Shown here: positions 33,508 to 42,394 of the stretch, one piece after another | Layout of the letters: each line of letters opens with the position of its first letter | Numbering within the stretch: the first letter of the stretch is position 1 | Source of the DNA: Pseudarcicella sp. | Lineage (GTDB): Bacteria > Bacteroidota > Bacteroidia > Cytophagales > Spirosomataceae | Assembly: GCA_017988135.1 (NCBI GenBank) | Contig: JAGNSI010000003.1 | Coordinates: forward strand, 1-45,124 | Direction: 5' to 3' | Length of the DNA stretch: 45,124 nt | Program-made: the position numbers and the translations under genes | Notes under the pieces: generated by a model | What the model was told of the DNA's origin: nothing | Database searches by the model: none | The model's input: only the letters and a program-made list of their open reading frames with translations

Positions 33508-34135
33508 ATACGACTGTAAGTATGAAGTCATTGAAGTTGTAAATATTGATTGAGTAATTTTTTTGACTGTTTTCTTCTATTATTTTACCTTCTATTGAGG
33601 TGTCATCTTTGTGGAAATCTTTAATTGAAATATTCTCTTTGAAACTAAGATTTCTTTTGCCGTACAATTTATATAAGCTTTCTTTTGCACACCATATTTT
33701 ACAGAGTATTTCTACGTTGTTTTGTGCAAATTTATATTCTTGATTATTTAAGAATTTATTAGCTACTTTTAATAATTTATCGCTTTTCTGTTCTATGTCA
33801 ATGCCCACTTCATTGATGCTGTCCATAACAGCGGCTGCATATTGATGTGAATGGGTTATGGAGACTTTAAATTGATTGTTTTCGAAGTGTGGGTTATTGT
33901 GCTCGTCTTTTAATAATCCTGTAAAAGGGATTTTTTCTTTGTTTAAAAGATATTTTACACAACTTCTGCTAGCTAGCCATTCAAGTTGTTTGCTTGGATG
34001 TGTGATTTTATTTAGTTCATTTATCATTTGTACTGGCAATGATAAATAATCTAAAAAGAAAGTTTTAGACTCTGTGATTTCCCATAATACAAGGTGTTTT
34101 GTATTGTTTAATGTTTTTTCAAAAATTATTGGCAT
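33506..34135 (-). CDS. 4'-phosphopantetheinyl transferase superfamily protein
   Basis: 209 residues from the ATG at 34135; an in-frame TTG nine codons upstream also exists. Sfp-type transferases attach phosphopantetheine from CoA to a carrier-protein serine. Visible motifs are FKVSITHSHQYAAAVM, the metal-binding VGIDIEQKSDK, and IWCAKESLYKLYGK, the catalytic WxxKExxxK box. The length is typical for stand-alone Sfp-like enzymes. The carrier partner is not in this window; fatty-acid or polyketide-type carriers are possible. It is divergent from the WD40 gene. Confidence 0.88.
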   Translation of the reverse strand: MPIIFEKTLNNTKHLVLWEITESKTFFLDYLSLPVQMINELNKITHPSKQLEWLASRSCVKYLLNKEKIPFTGLLKDEHNNPHFENNQFKVSITHSHQYAAAVMDSINEVGIDIEQKSDKLLKVANKFLNNQEYKFAQNNVEILCKIWCAKESLYKLYGKRNLSFKENISIKDFHKDDTSIEGKIIEENSQKNYSINIYNFNDFILTVV

Positions 34136-34184
34136 TGCAAAATTGTCATGTTTAAGGTACAATTTACCAATCTTTTTAATATAA

Positions 34185-34216
34185 TTTGAATATGCTCTTT
34201 ATTTGATTTAATTTTG
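34185..34216 (+). promoter_or_regulatory. Promoter of the WD40 gene
   Basis: TTTG at 34185-34188, 20-bp spacer, TAATTTTG at 34209-34216: a complete consensus match. The predicted start near 34223 places the ATG at 34233 about 10 nt downstream and excludes the in-frame TTG at 34221. Confidence 0.7.
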
Positions 34217-34232
34217 GGGATTGTGGAATGAT

Positions 34233-35135
34233 ATGAATGTAAAAAAAATCGATAATTTTTCGGGTCATAACGATTGTGTTTATGCTTTGGTTGCTGATAG
34301 TTTAAACCAGTATTTCTATTCGTCTGGAGGTGATGGTTTTGTGGTGAAATGGGATTTGTCTAAACCTGATTTAGGTAAATTGATGGCAAAAATTCCATCG
34401 TCTGTATATGCTCTTGGTATTGATGCTAAAAGAAATCATTTGTGGGTGGGGCAAAATTTTGAAGGTGTTCAGGTTTTTGACTGCTTGTCTGGTCTTGCAG
34501 TGAATTCTTTAAAAATTACGAGTGCGTCTGTTTTTGATATTAAAATTTACGAGAATAACAGTTTTGTTTGTCTTTCAGATGGTACTATAGTAGTGATAGA
34601 TATTGAAACTTTTGCTGTTAAAAAACATATAAAAGCATCTGATAAAAGTGTGCGAACTTTAGACGTAAATCCGTTGAAAAATGAATTTGCGGTAGGATAT
34701 AGCGATTTTACGATAAAAATATTTGATTTAATAGATTTTTCACTTAAAAAAGTACTATATTATCATACTAATTCTGTTTTTAGTGTGTTTTATAGTAACG
34801 ATTTTAAGCATTTGGTTACTGGAGGAAGAGATGCCCATTTAAGGGTTTTTGATGTAGACAATAATTATGAATTGCTGCATGACATTCCTGCTCATTTATT
34901 TGCAATCAATTCTATATGTCAAAGTCCTGACATGAAATACATTGCAACAAGTAGCATGGATAAATCTATAAAGATTTGGGATAGCCAAACGTTTAAATTG
35001 TTGAAAGTGGTAGACAAGGCAAGGCATGCTGGTCATGGTACTTCTATCAATAAATTGATTTGGTCTAAATATAACCAACTTTTGATTTCGGCATCTGACG
35101 ATAGACAAATAGCGGTTTGGGAATTAGAAGTTTGA
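34233..35135 (+). CDS. WD40 repeat protein
   Basis: 300 residues from the ATG favoured by the promoter position. Seven WD40-like blades are suggested, giving one closed propeller: early GHNDCVYALVADS with FVVKWDL, middle FTIKIFDL, RDAHLRVFDV, and late SPDMKYIATSSMDKSIKIWDS and SASDDRQIAVWELEV. No signal peptide or membrane segment, so it is a cytoplasmic scaffold or adaptor. The partner is unknown. It precedes the DivIVA-domain gene in the same direction, 110 bp away across a structured leader, and family members with this arrangement are not something I can assign a function to. Confidence 0.85.
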   Translation: MNVKKIDNFSGHNDCVYALVADSLNQYFYSSGGDGFVVKWDLSKPDLGKLMAKIPSSVYALGIDAKRNHLWVGQNFEGVQVFDCLSGLAVNSLKITSASVFDIKIYENNSFVCLSDGTIVVIDIETFAVKKHIKASDKSVRTLDVNPLKNEFAVGYSDFTIKIFDLIDFSLKKVLYYHTNSVFSVFYSNDFKHLVTGGRDAHLRVFDVDNNYELLHDIPAHLFAINSICQSPDMKYIATSSMDKSIKIWDSQTFKLLKVVDKARHAGHGTSINKLIWSKYNQLLISASDDRQIAVWELEV

Positions 35136-35170
35136 GTTTAGTATATTATATTAAAATACAATTAATACAT

Positions 35171-35226
35171 ATTGTTAGGCATTGTGTTTATTAAACAAGC
35201 AAAAATAACTTTTGCTGTCTAACAAT
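35171..35226 (+). promoter_or_regulatory. Predicted three-way-junction RNA fold before the DivIVA-domain gene
   Basis: An outer stem ATTGTTAGGCA (35171-35181) with TGTCTAACAAT (35216-35226) has 11 pairs, one of them G-U. It encloses hairpin 1, TGTTT / AAACA (35185-35189 and 35193-35197), and hairpin 2, GCAAAA / TTTTGC (35199-35204 and 35210-35215), with only a few junction bases. The fold lies 20 nt before the start codon at 35246. It resembles no riboswitch class I recognise. It might instead be a terminator or binding site for the WD40 transcript. Confidence 0.35.
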
Positions 35227-35245
35227 TTTAAAGCATTATAAAACA

Positions 35246-36157
35246 ATGAAAATTACAGCCATAGAAATTCGTCAGCAGGTTTTTGATAAAAGTTTTAGAG
35301 GGTATGATGCCGATTCGGTAAATGCATTTTTGATGTCTCTTTCTCAAGAATGGGAAAAAATGATGGAAGAAATTATGACATTACGTAATATGTTGGAAAC
35401 ATCTGAAAAGGAAGTGCAGCGGATGAAAGATATTGAGACAACATTGTTTAAAACATTAAAATCGGCAGAGCAATCTCAACTGCAAATTAACGAAAAAGCC
35501 AAAAGAGAAGCAGATATGTTGGTTACTTCTGCAAAATCGGAAGCTAATTATTTATTGAGCCAAGTTGCACAAGAAGTACAAGACAAACGAAATGCAATAG
35601 ATTCGGAAATAAGTGCGATAATGGATGATGCACAGAAAACCTCAAAGATTTTTATTTCGGATGCCGAAATAAAAGCAAAATACATAGTAGAAGAGGCCGA
35701 AAATGAATTGAAAAATTTTGAAAGAGATTTGAATGCTATGGAGCAATTTAAGGCAAATATGGTAGAAGAATTGAAGAAATTTGCTTTAGATACTTTAGAC
35801 AAAACCACAAAGTTTGAGCATAAAGAACACGGCAACTTAATCAATCAATCTATTGAAAAGCATTCGGAAGTCAAAGCAATAGAAGAAGCGAAAGTTGTAA
35901 TAGCTCCGAAAGAAAAGCCTACAGATGTAGTAGTAGAGGCAGCTGAAAAATTACATGCTAAAGCAATTGAAAAAGAGGTTGTTTTGAAATCTAAAATTGA
36001 AGAAGATACTATCAGCTCCAAAGTTCAGCAAGTCAAGAAAAAGAAAATTGATACTAAAATAAAGGAAGGTCATGGCTTACCAACAGTAAGAGCTGTAATG
36101 GACGAAATTGCTAAAGGAAATCTTATAGGAGAAGGTTCTTTTTTTGACGAAGTTTAA
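35246..36157 (+). CDS. DivIVA domain-containing coiled-coil protein
   Basis: 303 residues. The N-terminus ITAIEIRQQVFDKSFRGYDADSVNAFL is the DivIVA lipid-binding signature (the FRGYD...VNAFL pattern). A long, probably parallel coiled coil covers about 30-190, rich in Glu, Lys and Ala. The C-terminal third is charged and likely disordered, ending in a small LPTVRAVMDEIAKGNLIGEG motif. In Gram-positive bacteria DivIVA marks curved membrane and recruits division or growth proteins. In Bacteroidota its role is not established. It is preceded by a structured leader and followed 27 bp later by folB. Confidence 0.85.
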   Translation: MKITAIEIRQQVFDKSFRGYDADSVNAFLMSLSQEWEKMMEEIMTLRNMLETSEKEVQRMKDIETTLFKTLKSAEQSQLQINEKAKREADMLVTSAKSEANYLLSQVAQEVQDKRNAIDSEISAIMDDAQKTSKIFISDAEIKAKYIVEEAENELKNFERDLNAMEQFKANMVEELKKFALDTLDKTTKFEHKEHGNLINQSIEKHSEVKAIEEAKVVIAPKEKPTDVVVEAAEKLHAKAIEKEVVLKSKIEEDTISSKVQQVKKKKIDTKIKEGHGLPTVRAVMDEIAKGNLIGEGSFFDEV

Positions 36158-36184
36158 CACCAACTTTTTTTTAGTATTGAATAA

Positions 36185-36535
36185 ATGGGAAAAATTGCTT
36201 TAGAGGGAATGGAGTTTTTTGCTTATCATGGTGTAAGTGATGAGGAGCAAAAAATAGGAAATAAATACCAAGTAGACGTTGAATTAGATTGCGATATAAA
36301 CGCTGCCGCAGTTTCAGATGACCTAAAATACACGATTAACTATGCAGAAGTATATTTAATAGTGGATAGAATTATGGCAAAAAAAACTAGACTACTCGAA
36401 CATATAGCTTTCAATATTATTGAGGAAATAAAACAACAATTTCAGCAAGTGGATTCTGTAACTGTAGAAGTGTCTAAATTTAACCCACCGTTGGGTGGTA
36501 TTTGTGCGAGATCTAAGATTACTTTGTCGGCTTAA
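36185..36535 (+). CDS. folB: Dihydroneopterin aldolase
   Basis: 116 residues, full length. It converts dihydroneopterin to 6-hydroxymethyl-dihydropterin and glycolaldehyde in folate synthesis. Visible are EGMEFFAYHGVSDEEQKIGN with the conserved Tyr-His-Gly-Val and glutamate, the NYAEVYLIV segment, LLEHIAFNI with the pterin-binding glutamate, and VEVSKFNPPLGG near the end. It is 14 bp before the SusC gene, closer than an unrelated transcript would need, so some read-through is likely. Confidence 0.94.
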   Translation: MGKIALEGMEFFAYHGVSDEEQKIGNKYQVDVELDCDINAAAVSDDLKYTINYAEVYLIVDRIMAKKTRLLEHIAFNIIEEIKQQFQQVDSVTVEVSKFNPPLGGICARSKITLSA

Positions 36536-36549
36536 AACGAAACAATACT

Positions 36550-39500
36550 ATGACACAAAATTATAAATCCCTTATCAATTCTTTCATCAAGTCGTTTGTT
36601 TTTTTGCTTTTTTTGTTTGCTGTACACTATTCAGTTGCAAATTCTAACTATTTATTTTTTCATAAAAGTAATATTCAGCTCAACATAAATACAGTTGTTT
36701 CTGGTGTTGTGTTTGAAATAAATAGTCAGGGCGTGAAAGTGCCTGTTTCGGGTGCAGTTATCAGAGAAAAGGGTACTAAAAATGGTACAATAACCAACGA
36801 TGTAGGCGAATTTAAGCTCGAAGTGAATGAGAATGCGCTACTTGTTTTTTCTGCAATCGGTTATGTATCTCAAGAGTTATCTACAAAAGGAAGGTCGAAA
36901 TTTGAAATAATCTTAGAAAACGATGCCAAAAGCTTAGATGAAGTAGTGGTAACGGGCTATCAAAAAATGAATAGAGGGCTTTTTACGGGAGCTTCTGTAA
37001 AACTAAAAGCAGATGATATAAAAACCGCTGGTGTAACCGAAGTAGGCAGAATGTTAGAAGGAAGAGCCGCAGGAGTGTCTGTTCAAAATGTGTCGGGAAC
37101 TTTTGGAGCAGCACCTAAGATTCGAGTAAGAGGAGCAACCTCTATTTCGGGAGAAAATAAACCACTTTGGGTGATAGACGGTGTTATATTAGAAGACGTA
37201 CTGAATATTTCTAACGACGATCTTTCTTCGGGAAATGCAAGTACGCTTTTGGGTTCTTCGGTAGCAGGGATTAATGCCGACGATATAGAAAGTTTTCAGG
37301 TGCTAAAAGATGCTTCTGCCACAGCACTTTATGGGGGTAGAGCCATGAATGGCGTAGTAGTAATTACTACTAAAAGAGGTAAAAATCAGAAGCCTACCAT
37401 GAGTTATTCTACCAATATGTCTGTTTCATTGAAACCCAATTATAGCGAGTTTAATATCATGAACTCGGCTGACCAAATGGAAGTTTACAAAGAAATGTAT
37501 CAAAAAGGTTGGTTGAGACATTCGCAAACTGCCACCAAAGCCAACTCTGGTATTTATGGTAAAATGTATGATTTAATAAATACGTATGACCCCGAAACTA
37601 AAAAATTTGGTTTGGAAAATACTGATGAAGCAAAAAATAATTTTTTGAAAAGATATTCATCCATTAATACCGATTGGTTTGATAATTTATTCAGAAACTC
37701 TTTACTTCAAGACCATTCCTTGAGTTTTAATTCGGGCAACGAATACGGTCAATATTATTTTTCTACTTCTTTTCTCAACGATCAAGGTAGAACTATCGCT
37801 GATAAGGTAAATAGATATACTGCCAACTTTAGGTCAAATTTTAATCTCAACAGTAAGTTATCTCTTACTTTTGGGATGACAGCATCACTCAGAAAACAAA
37901 AAGTACCAGGTTCGAAAGACAGGCAAGACAATCCAATAGAAGGCAAATACGAAAGAGATTTTGATATAAATCCTTTTAGTTATGCCTTAAATGCCAGCCG
38001 TACAATGGCAATTCATGACGAAAATGGCAATTTAGAATTTTATAAACAAAACTATGCTCCGTTTAATTTTTTACACGAAACCCAGCATAATTTTATAGAA
38101 CTCAACCAACTAGACGCAAAGTTTCAACCCGAAATAAAATATACTATCAATGATAATTTTGCTTTAGACATTACCGCATTAGCTAGAACTGTACTTACTA
38201 CTACCGAACATAAAATTTTCGAAAACTCGAATCTTGCAGGTGCTTATAGGGCAGCAGAAAATAAAAATATTGCAGACAATAATAAGTTTTTATTTAGAGA
38301 TCCAGAATTTCCAGACAATACCCCAATTAGTGTTTTGCCCTACGGCGGAATGTACAATACCAAGGAGAATAAATTGACTAATTATTATGGTAGATTGATG
38401 TTGAATTGGAACAATGGCGACGATACAAAGCATATCATGAAAGCCCTTATTGGTTCAGAAATTAAATATAGCGATAGGCAAGAAAGTTTCACCAATGGCT
38501 TTGGCTATCAATTCGATAAAGGAGGAATGCCTTTTACCGATTATAGGGCAATTCAAAAAGATCTTTTGACGAATTTTCAATATTTTGGGGTAGAAAATAC
38601 TAGAGATAGGGCAGTGGCAGCTTTTTTAAATACTACCTATTCATTCCAAAAAAGATTTACTTTCAATGGTACTTTCAGAATGGACGGCTCCAATCAACTA
38701 GGTAAATCATCAAGAGCCAGATGGCTTCCCACTTGGAATGTCAGTGGATCTTGGAATGTAAAAGAGGAAAGTTTTTTTAAGGATAATAAAATATTTAATG
38801 CACTCTCATTCAGAGCTACTTATGGTCTTACAGCAAGCATAGGTGATGCTCAAAACTCTACAGCCATACTTAAAAATAGAATTCCCAATAGGCAGTTTGA
38901 CGACGAAAAAGAATCGTCGATATTTGTGGAAGATTTAGAAAACAATGAGCTTACTTGGGAAAAACAATATGAAACCAACATAGGTTTTGATATGGGTGTT
39001 TTTCAGAATAAATACAACCTTTCGGTAGATATGTACCAAAGAAATGGTTTTGATTTGATAAACGAAATCAGAACTTCAGGTGTAGGTGGAGAATATTTTA
39101 AGAAAGCCAATGTTGCCGATATGCGGTCAAGAGGAATAGATATAACTTTTGGGGCAAATATTATCAATCAAACAAATTTTAAATGGAAAACCAGTGTTGT
39201 ATTCGGTTATTTTAGCAATACTATCACCAAGCTAAAAAACTTTCCAATTATCAACGATTTGGTGAAAAACGTAGGTGGGCCACAACTCGGAAGACCAGTT
39301 AGAGGTTTGTATTCTGTAGAAAGCAATGGCTTGAATGAATTTGGGGTTCCTGTCTTTAAAAATGAAACAGGAGAAGTATCGCCCACCATAGATTTACAAG
39401 CTCAAGTGACAAAATACTTGAAATATGAAGGCTCAGTAGATCCGTTAGCTACAGGTGGTTTTTCAAATACTTTTTCGTACAAAAATTTATCATTATCCTT

Positions 39501-39957
39501 GTTTTTCTCTTATCAAGGAGGAAACAAAATACGTTTAGATCCAGCCTTTAGTGACGAATACAACGATATCAATGCCATGCCTTATGAGTTTTTGAATAGA
39601 TGGATACTTCCCAAAGATGAGCTCAAAACCAATATTCCTGTGATATTGGATGCAAGAATGGAAGAAGGATTTCCGGGAGACATGTTGCCGTACCAAGCCT
39701 ATAATATTTCAAACATAAGGGTTGCAAATGGCGATTTTGTACGTTTTAAAAGTATTTCATTCAGTTATAGAGCAACCGGTAAAGTACTTAAAAAAATGGG
39801 TTTCAAATCTATGAGTGTTACCGCTACAGGAACCAATCTTTTGTTGCTTTTTGCAGATAAAAAGTTGAACGGGCAAGACCCAGAGTTTTTTGGATCTGGT
39901 GGAGTAGCTCTGCCACAACCTAAACAGGTTTCTATGTCTATCAGTCTTACACTTTAA
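36550..39957 (+). CDS. SusC/RagA family TonB-linked outer-membrane transporter
   Basis: 1135 residues. After a signal segment (about 15-31) comes a carboxypeptidase-regulatory-like domain (about 48-130: VSGVVFEINSQG, GAVIREKGTKNGTITND, VFSAIGYVSQE), ending in the TonB-box-like DEVVVTGYQ. The plug domain follows with RMLEGRAAGVSVQNVSG, IRVRGATSISG, PLWVIDG, and the DASATALYGGRAMNGVVVITTKRG box, then a 22-strand barrel. It should import a substrate captured by the SusD-type lipoprotein of the next gene, 12 bp on. No glycan-degrading enzymes are adjacent, so the substrate may be a peptide or another compound rather than a polysaccharide. Confidence 0.94.
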   Translation: MTQNYKSLINSFIKSFVFLLFLFAVHYSVANSNYLFFHKSNIQLNINTVVSGVVFEINSQGVKVPVSGAVIREKGTKNGTITNDVGEFKLEVNENALLVFSAIGYVSQELSTKGRSKFEIILENDAKSLDEVVVTGYQKMNRGLFTGASVKLKADDIKTAGVTEVGRMLEGRAAGVSVQNVSGTFGAAPKIRVRGATSISGENKPLWVIDGVILEDVLNISNDDLSSGNASTLLGSSVAGINADDIESFQVLKDASATALYGGRAMNGVVVITTKRGKNQKPTMSYSTNMSVSLKPNYSEFNIMNSADQMEVYKEMYQKGWLRHSQTATKANSGIYGKMYDLINTYDPETKKFGLENTDEAKNNFLKRYSSINTDWFDNLFRNSLLQDHSLSFNSGNEYGQYYFSTSFLNDQGRTIADKVNRYTANFRSNFNLNSKLSLTFGMTASLRKQKVPGSKDRQDNPIEGKYERDFDINPFSYALNASRTMAIHDENGNLEFYKQNYAPFNFLHETQHNFIELNQLDAKFQPEIKYTINDNFALDITALARTVLTTTEHKIFENSNLAGAYRAAENKNIADNNKFLFRDPEFPDNTPISVLPYGGMYNTKENKLTNYYGRLMLNWNNGDDTKHIMKALIGSEIKYSDRQESFTNGFGYQFDKGGMPFTDYRAIQKDLLTNFQYFGVENTRDRAVAAFLNTTYSFQKRFTFNGTFRMDGSNQLGKSSRARWLPTWNVSGSWNVKEESFFKDNKIFNALSFRATYGLTASIGDAQNSTAILKNRIPNRQFDDEKESSIFVEDLENNELTWEKQYETNIGFDMGVFQNKYNLSVDMYQRNGFDLINEIRTSGVGGEYFKKANVADMRSRGIDITFGANIINQTNFKWKTSVVFGYFSNTITKLKNFPIINDLVKNVGGPQLGRPVRGLYSVESNGLNEFGVPVFKNETGEVSPTIDLQAQVTKYLKYEGSVDPLATGGFSNTFSYKNLSLSLFFSYQGGNKIRLDPAFSDEYNDINAMPYEFLNRWILPKDELKTNIPVILDARMEEGFPGDMLPYQAYNISNIRVANGDFVRFKSISFSYRATGKVLKKMGFKSMSVTATGTNLLLLFADKKLNGQDPEFFGSGGVALPQPKQVSMSISLTL

Positions 39958-39969
39958 TTAATATTTATT

Positions 39970-41454
39970 ATGAAAAATTTATATATCATAGCTATATTTT
40001 TTACAGGTGTATTGGCTTATTCCTGTGACGATTATTTAGATACAGTTCCAGACAATCGCTCGGAATTGAATTCGAAAAGTAAAATAGCAGAACTTCTCGT
40101 AAACGCTTATCCACGTGCCAATTACATGCCTTTTTGTGAATTAATAAGCGACAATGTGAGTGTGATAGAAGCTGCAGCCGAGCCGACTAGTGAGTATAGC
40201 CTGCCTTATTATTTCAAAGAAGTAACGCTAGATATAGAAGATACCCCCAATTTTTATTGGTCAGAATGCTATGCAGCTATCAATCATGCCAATATGGCTT
40301 TAGATGCCATAAACAAGCTAGGCAATACGCCCGATTTGATGCCTTACAAGGGAGAAGCATTGCTAGCAAGGGCTTATACACATTTTATGCTAGTGAATAT
40401 TTTTAGTAATTTTTATAACAGCAGAACAGCAGGTTCAGATCCAGGAATCCCGTATGTGAAAGAAATAGAAAATGTAGTTCTAAAAAAGTACGAACGTAAA
40501 ACGGTTCGCTTTGTATACGAGGAAATTGAAAGCGACTTAAAAGATGGTTTGAAGCTGATAGATGATAATGTTTATAAAAATGGAACAAAAGCTTTTCATT
40601 TTACCAAAGCAGCAGCCCATGCTTTTGCATCGCGATATTATTTATATCGCTCTGGAACTTCAAATGTTTCAGACTTAAACAAAGTTGTGTATCATGCCAA
40701 TATGGTATCGCCTATTGAAGAAATAGGGTCAATGCTGAGAGATTGGAATGGTGAGTATGCTACAAAATCTTATAATGAATTGTCACTTTTGTACCCTAAG
40801 GGTTCTGAGCCATCTAATCTACTTTTGGCTGAAACTAGATCGGTATGGACTAGGTATTTTAGAAATCAAAGGTATGGTTTAAGCAGCAATCTTGCTGAAG
40901 AATTGTATTATAATGGATCACCAACAGGCGGTAGACTATCATATGCTACCTATAGCTCAAGCGAAACTAGTTTTTTACCAAAATTTAGCGAAGTATTTGT
41001 GAAGTCTTCACCAACCTCAGACATTGGAGATGTATACGTAACCATACCTTTACTCACTGCAGATGAAGTGGCTTTAAACAGAATTGAAGCTAATTTTCAT
41101 TTAGGTAATGCTAAAGGAGTTTTGGATGAATTAAATGTTTTTTACAGTAAAAGAGTAGATAATTATAATCCCCAAACGCATGATTTTACGGCTGAGAAGA
41201 ATAATCTTTACTATTCTAACGGAAATGATAATCTTACTGCTGGTTATATTTTTGAAACTATTCTTGATTTAAGAAGAAAAGAATTTATGCACGAAGGCAT
41301 GAGGTGGTTTGATTTGTTGCGTTTAGTGGAAAATGGTGAATTAGTAAGACATAAATTTCCTGATGGAAGAGAAGATGCTATCACTACTACAGATAAAAGG
41401 CGTATTTTTCAGTTACCTTCTGACGTGATTTTGAGTGGTTTAGAAAGAAATTGA
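39970..41454 (+). CDS. SusD/RagB family outer-membrane lipoprotein
   Basis: 494 residues. The signal peptide ends in the lipobox LAYSC (Cys19), giving a surface lipoprotein capping the SusC transporter. The N-terminal DDYLDTVPDNRSELNSKSKI and the C-terminal ILDLRRKEFMHEGMRWFDLLRL are the classic SusD/RagB segments, with a helical TPR-like region between (for example EALLARAYTHFMLVNIFSNF). It is 12 bp downstream of SusC and 36 bp upstream of a metallopeptidase lipoprotein. Ligand is not deducible. Confidence 0.93.
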   Translation: MKNLYIIAIFFTGVLAYSCDDYLDTVPDNRSELNSKSKIAELLVNAYPRANYMPFCELISDNVSVIEAAAEPTSEYSLPYYFKEVTLDIEDTPNFYWSECYAAINHANMALDAINKLGNTPDLMPYKGEALLARAYTHFMLVNIFSNFYNSRTAGSDPGIPYVKEIENVVLKKYERKTVRFVYEEIESDLKDGLKLIDDNVYKNGTKAFHFTKAAAHAFASRYYLYRSGTSNVSDLNKVVYHANMVSPIEEIGSMLRDWNGEYATKSYNELSLLYPKGSEPSNLLLAETRSVWTRYFRNQRYGLSSNLAEELYYNGSPTGGRLSYATYSSSETSFLPKFSEVFVKSSPTSDIGDVYVTIPLLTADEVALNRIEANFHLGNAKGVLDELNVFYSKRVDNYNPQTHDFTAEKNNLYYSNGNDNLTAGYIFETILDLRRKEFMHEGMRWFDLLRLVENGELVRHKFPDGREDAITTTDKRRIFQLPSDVILSGLERN

Positions 41455-41490
41455 TAGGTCGAATTTATTTTATTTCTTAATGGAAAAAAT

Positions 41491-42333
41491 ATGAACAACA
41501 ATGTTTTAATATTGATAGCAACGTTTCTCACACTTGTAAGCTGTAAACAAGAAGAAACAATAAAAACCGTAAAAGACCCAATGTTGGTAAAAGTACGAAA
41601 CACTCAGCTAGATAATTGGCTAGCTGATAATTTCACCAAACCTTACAATATAGAGGTTGTTTACCACTGGGATCCATTTGAAGTGCCTTTAGATAAAAAT
41701 TTGGTGCCACCAGAAACAGGCAAGATACAACCTGTAATGGATGCAATTCAGAAAGTTTGGATAGAACCGTATGAAGCAATAGCTGGTGAAACTTTTATGA
41801 AAACTTATGGACTAAAACAATTTATACTGGTTGGTAGTAATAGTTTTAACCTTGACGGAACAATAACACTTGGTACAGCCGAAGGTGGTAGGAAAGTAGT
41901 GATATATGATGTAAATGGTTTTAGTATAAAAAACAAAGATTTGCTCAAACAAATGTTACATACTATACACCATGAGTTTGGGCATATACTCAATCAAAAC
42001 AAAGATTATCCTAACGAATATCGGTCGATATCTAAAGATTATACTTCCAATTGGTACAATGTATCGGATCAAGAAGCCTACGATAAGGGTTTTATTACAC
42101 CTTATGCTATGCTAGCTTTTAATGAAGATTTTGTAGAAATGATAGCACTAATGCTTGTAGAAGGAAAGCAAGGATTTGATAATTTAATTGAAAATTCAGA
42201 AACTGAAGAAGGTAAAATAAAATTGATAAAGAAGAAACAATTGGTGATAAAGTATTACAGAGATACGTTTAATATAGATTTTAACGAACTGCAAAATGCT
42301 ACTTTTGCTGCAATTCAGAAGTTTTCGGAGTAA
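41491..42333 (+). CDS. Substrate-import-associated zinc metallohydrolase lipoprotein
   Basis: 280 residues. Lipobox LVSC gives Cys18. The zinc motif HEFGH is at residues 161-165 (His161, Glu162, His165), in TIHHEFGHILNQ; a following FNEDFVEMIALM supplies a likely third acidic ligand. This agrees with the TIGR04549-type family of HExxH lipoproteins encoded next to SusC/SusD homologues. It probably hydrolyses a peptide or protein at the cell surface, freeing the substrate imported by the SusCD pair. The third ligand and the substrate are inference. Confidence 0.85.
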   Translation: MNNNVLILIATFLTLVSCKQEETIKTVKDPMLVKVRNTQLDNWLADNFTKPYNIEVVYHWDPFEVPLDKNLVPPETGKIQPVMDAIQKVWIEPYEAIAGETFMKTYGLKQFILVGSNSFNLDGTITLGTAEGGRKVVIYDVNGFSIKNKDLLKQMLHTIHHEFGHILNQNKDYPNEYRSISKDYTSNWYNVSDQEAYDKGFITPYAMLAFNEDFVEMIALMLVEGKQGFDNLIENSETEEGKIKLIKKKQLVIKYYRDTFNIDFNELQNATFAAIQKFSE

Positions 42334-42394
42334 TATTTTTTACAGATTACCCTTAATTTTTAGGGCAAATTGGCATTTTAAATTAGCATTAAAA

